Positions 12,240-13,454 of a stretch of 13,454 nt of DNA are shown one piece after another (the first letter of the stretch is position 1; each line of letters opens with the position of its first letter). The position numbers were made by a program, and so were the translations under genes. The stretch spans positions 1 to 13,454 of the forward strand of contig JAUIEM010000280.1 in the NCBI GenBank assembly GCA_030428695.1. Direction: 5' to 3'. The stretch comes from a bacterium. Its GTDB lineage: Bacteria; Planctomycetota; J058; JAJDCP01. Under the pieces are notes generated by a model. The model saw only the letters and a program-made list of their open reading frames with translations. It was not told the DNA's origin and searched no databases.

Positions 12240-13454
12240 CTACTCGACCTTCTCGGCCTCGAGCTCGAGGCTGAGGCTCTCCGCCGGGTGCCACCGCGGC
12301 AGGCCGAGGGCGAGCGGCGCCTCGAGCCGCAGCTTGCGCCGGAACACCGCGCCGCGGTAGACGGCGACGACCTCTTCCTCGCCGGGCTCGCCGTGGCGGA
12401 CGAAGACCCAGATCGGCTCGTCTTCGAGGCCCATTTGCTCCTGGACCCGGGCGCACACCTCGGCCAGCAGGTCCTGGGGCAGCCGCAGCCCTTCCCGGAT
12501 CGCGAGGGGATCGCCGAGGTCGGCGGGCCACTCCACCCGCGCCCCGAGCGCCTCGACCTGGTCCTCGAGCGTGTTGCACAGCCGCACGTCCGGAGCGAAC
12601 GCGGGGCCGTCGCCCGACACGCTGAGCACCAGCGCGGGATCTTCCCGCTCACCCCGCTTGCGCGCCGCCTCCCGCAGGGAGCTCTGGAACTGCGCGAGGG
12701 CGTAGGCCGTCCGGTACTCCGGCGCCGGCACCCGCTCGACGCTCGCCGGCGGCTGCGGCTGCGGCGGGACGGCGCGGCTCTCGCGGCCCCGCTTGAGGGC
12801 GTTGAGCGCGAACAGCACGAGGGCCGTGATCGCGATCCAGCGCAGGACGCGCCGACCCCGGCCGCGCTTCTTGCGCCGCCCGCTCTTGACCGGCGTCGAG
12901 GGGTCGTCCTCGTCGACGTCGGCGGTTCCCATCGAGGGCAGCGCGGCGGGCTTGAGCTCGCCGAGGCGGTCCTTCTCGGCGGCCTGCAGGCAGACGTCGA
13001 TGTCCCGCCGCAGCTCCTCGACGGTCGTGTAGCGCTGGCTCGCCTCGGCCATCGAGCGCCGCACCACCCACTGCAGGGCGAGGGGGACGTGCCGGGAGAA
13101 GGGGCTCAGCGAGCTGCAGGCGGGGAAGTCGCCCTCGACGATGTAGTAGAGCACCGCGCCGGCGGAGTAGATGTCGAAGCGCCGGGCGTCGGTGTCCTTG
13201 ACCCGGATCCCCGACAGGGCGAGGCGCACCATCTCGGGGTCGCGGAAGTACTCGGTGCCCTGGGTGGTCAGGGTCATCGCCGACTCGACCTCGGTCAGCA
13301 GCCCGAGGTCGACCAGGCACAGCTCGTCGTCCTGGACGATGATGTTGTCCGGCTTGATGTCCTTGTGGATCAGGCCGCGGGCGTGGATCTCCTCGATCTT
13401 GAGCAGCAGCGAGTGGAAGCGCCGCAGGCTGAGGGCGAGGTCTTTGCTCGCCGG
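12240..13454 (-). CDS. Receptor-type Ser/Thr protein kinase, N-terminus outside window
   Basis: The frame is open to the right edge, so 404 C-terminal residues are visible (stop TAG, complement of 12240-12242). The first visible part is a kinase catalytic loop, LIHKDIKPDN (visible 28-37), with Lys in place of the usual Arg of HRD. The metal motif VDLG (48-51) has Leu in place of the Phe of DFG, and GTEYFRDPE (66-74) stands for the GTxxYxAPE activation segment. The catalytic Asp, the Asn and the metal-binding Asp are kept, so activity is possible. After the C-lobe come an acidic stretch, a basic cluster (RRKKRGRGRR), one transmembrane helix (about 204-220), a Pro/Gln linker and an outer domain of about 170 residues of unknown type. 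The glycine loop and the ATP-binding lysine lie outside the window. It lies upstream of the two membrane proteins, 138 bp away. Confidence 0.93.
   Translation of the reverse strand, partial: PASKDLALSLRRFHSLLLKIEEIHARGLIHKDIKPDNIIVQDDELCLVDLGLLTEVESAMTLTTQGTEYFRDPEMVRLALSGIRVKDTDARRFDIYSAGAVLYYIVEGDFPACSSLSPFSRHVPLALQWVVRRSMAEASQRYTTVEELRRDIDVCLQAAEKDRLGELKPAALPSMGTADVDEDDPSTPVKSGRRKKRGRGRRVLRWIAITALVLFALNALKRGRESRAVPPQPQPPASVERVPAPEYRTAYALAQFQSSLREAARKRGEREDPALVLSVSGDGPAFAPDVRLCNTLEDQVEALGARVEWPADLGDPLAIREGLRLPQDLLAEVCARVQEQMGLEDEPIWVFVRHGEPGEEEVVAVYRGAVFRRKLRLEAPLALGLPRWHPAESLSLELEAEKVE

Noticed and set aside
1..13454. tRNA, rRNA, riboswitch or transposase
   Set aside because: No cloverleaf, rRNA-like stretch, known riboswitch core or transposase motif was recognised on either strand by reading; a covariance-model scan was not possible.

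Overview
The window is very GC-rich and densely coded. It carries Hanks-type Ser/Thr kinases fused to membrane or sensor regions, lipoproteins, a large zinc-protease-like secreted protein and an arylsulfotransferase-like lipoprotein. That mixture fits a Planctomycetota-type or, less likely, a Myxococcota-type chromosome. This assignment is inference from gene content only; no rRNA or other phylogenetic marker is present.

Layout. (1) 1-1346: the 3' end of a helical-repeat (TPR-like) protein on +, facing a minus-strand pair made of a small DUF7662-like protein and a three-helix membrane protein. (2) 1347-1843: a long non-coding stretch with a degenerate hexanucleotide repeat tract, followed by a strongly structured segment. 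(3) 1844-3397: a retron-type reverse transcriptase with the retron signatures NAxxH, YADD and VTG and a long N-terminal extension. Together with the structured segment it forms a candidate retron closely resembling the myxobacterial Mx162/Sa163 type. (4) 3414-4853 (-): a Ser/Thr kinase with a C-terminal Cys4 zinc-ribbon-like motif and a membrane anchor, divergent from a small four-helix membrane protein (4966-5448), with two face-to-face promoter-like sequences between them. (5) 5526-7141: a probable operon of a lipoprotein with a secretin-N-domain-like segment, a Nudix hydrolase and a MoaB/MogA-family molybdopterin protein. (6) 7277-10731: an exported HExxH (DUF1570-like) protein and a lipoprotein joining a choice-of-anchor-D domain, an FN3-like domain and an arylsulfotransferase domain. 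(7) 10741-13454 (-): two translationally coupled membrane proteins and, upstream of them, a truncated (window-edge) receptor-type Ser/Thr kinase.

The most noteworthy system is the retron at about 1594-3397. Directly upstream of the RT gene are a perfect 21-bp inverted repeat (1690-1710/1740-1760) and a second hairpin (1776-1799). Both are enclosed by a 12-nt complementary pair (1594-1605/1805-1816) placed where retron a1/a2 repeats should lie. No co-directional effector gene accompanies the RT, as in Mx162-type retrons, so any effector function would have to lie in the RT N-terminal extension or in the divergently transcribed pair upstream. The other regions look like ordinary chromosomal genes of envelope, signalling and cofactor function. 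Nothing in base composition suggests recent acquisition of the retron, although no codon statistics were computed.
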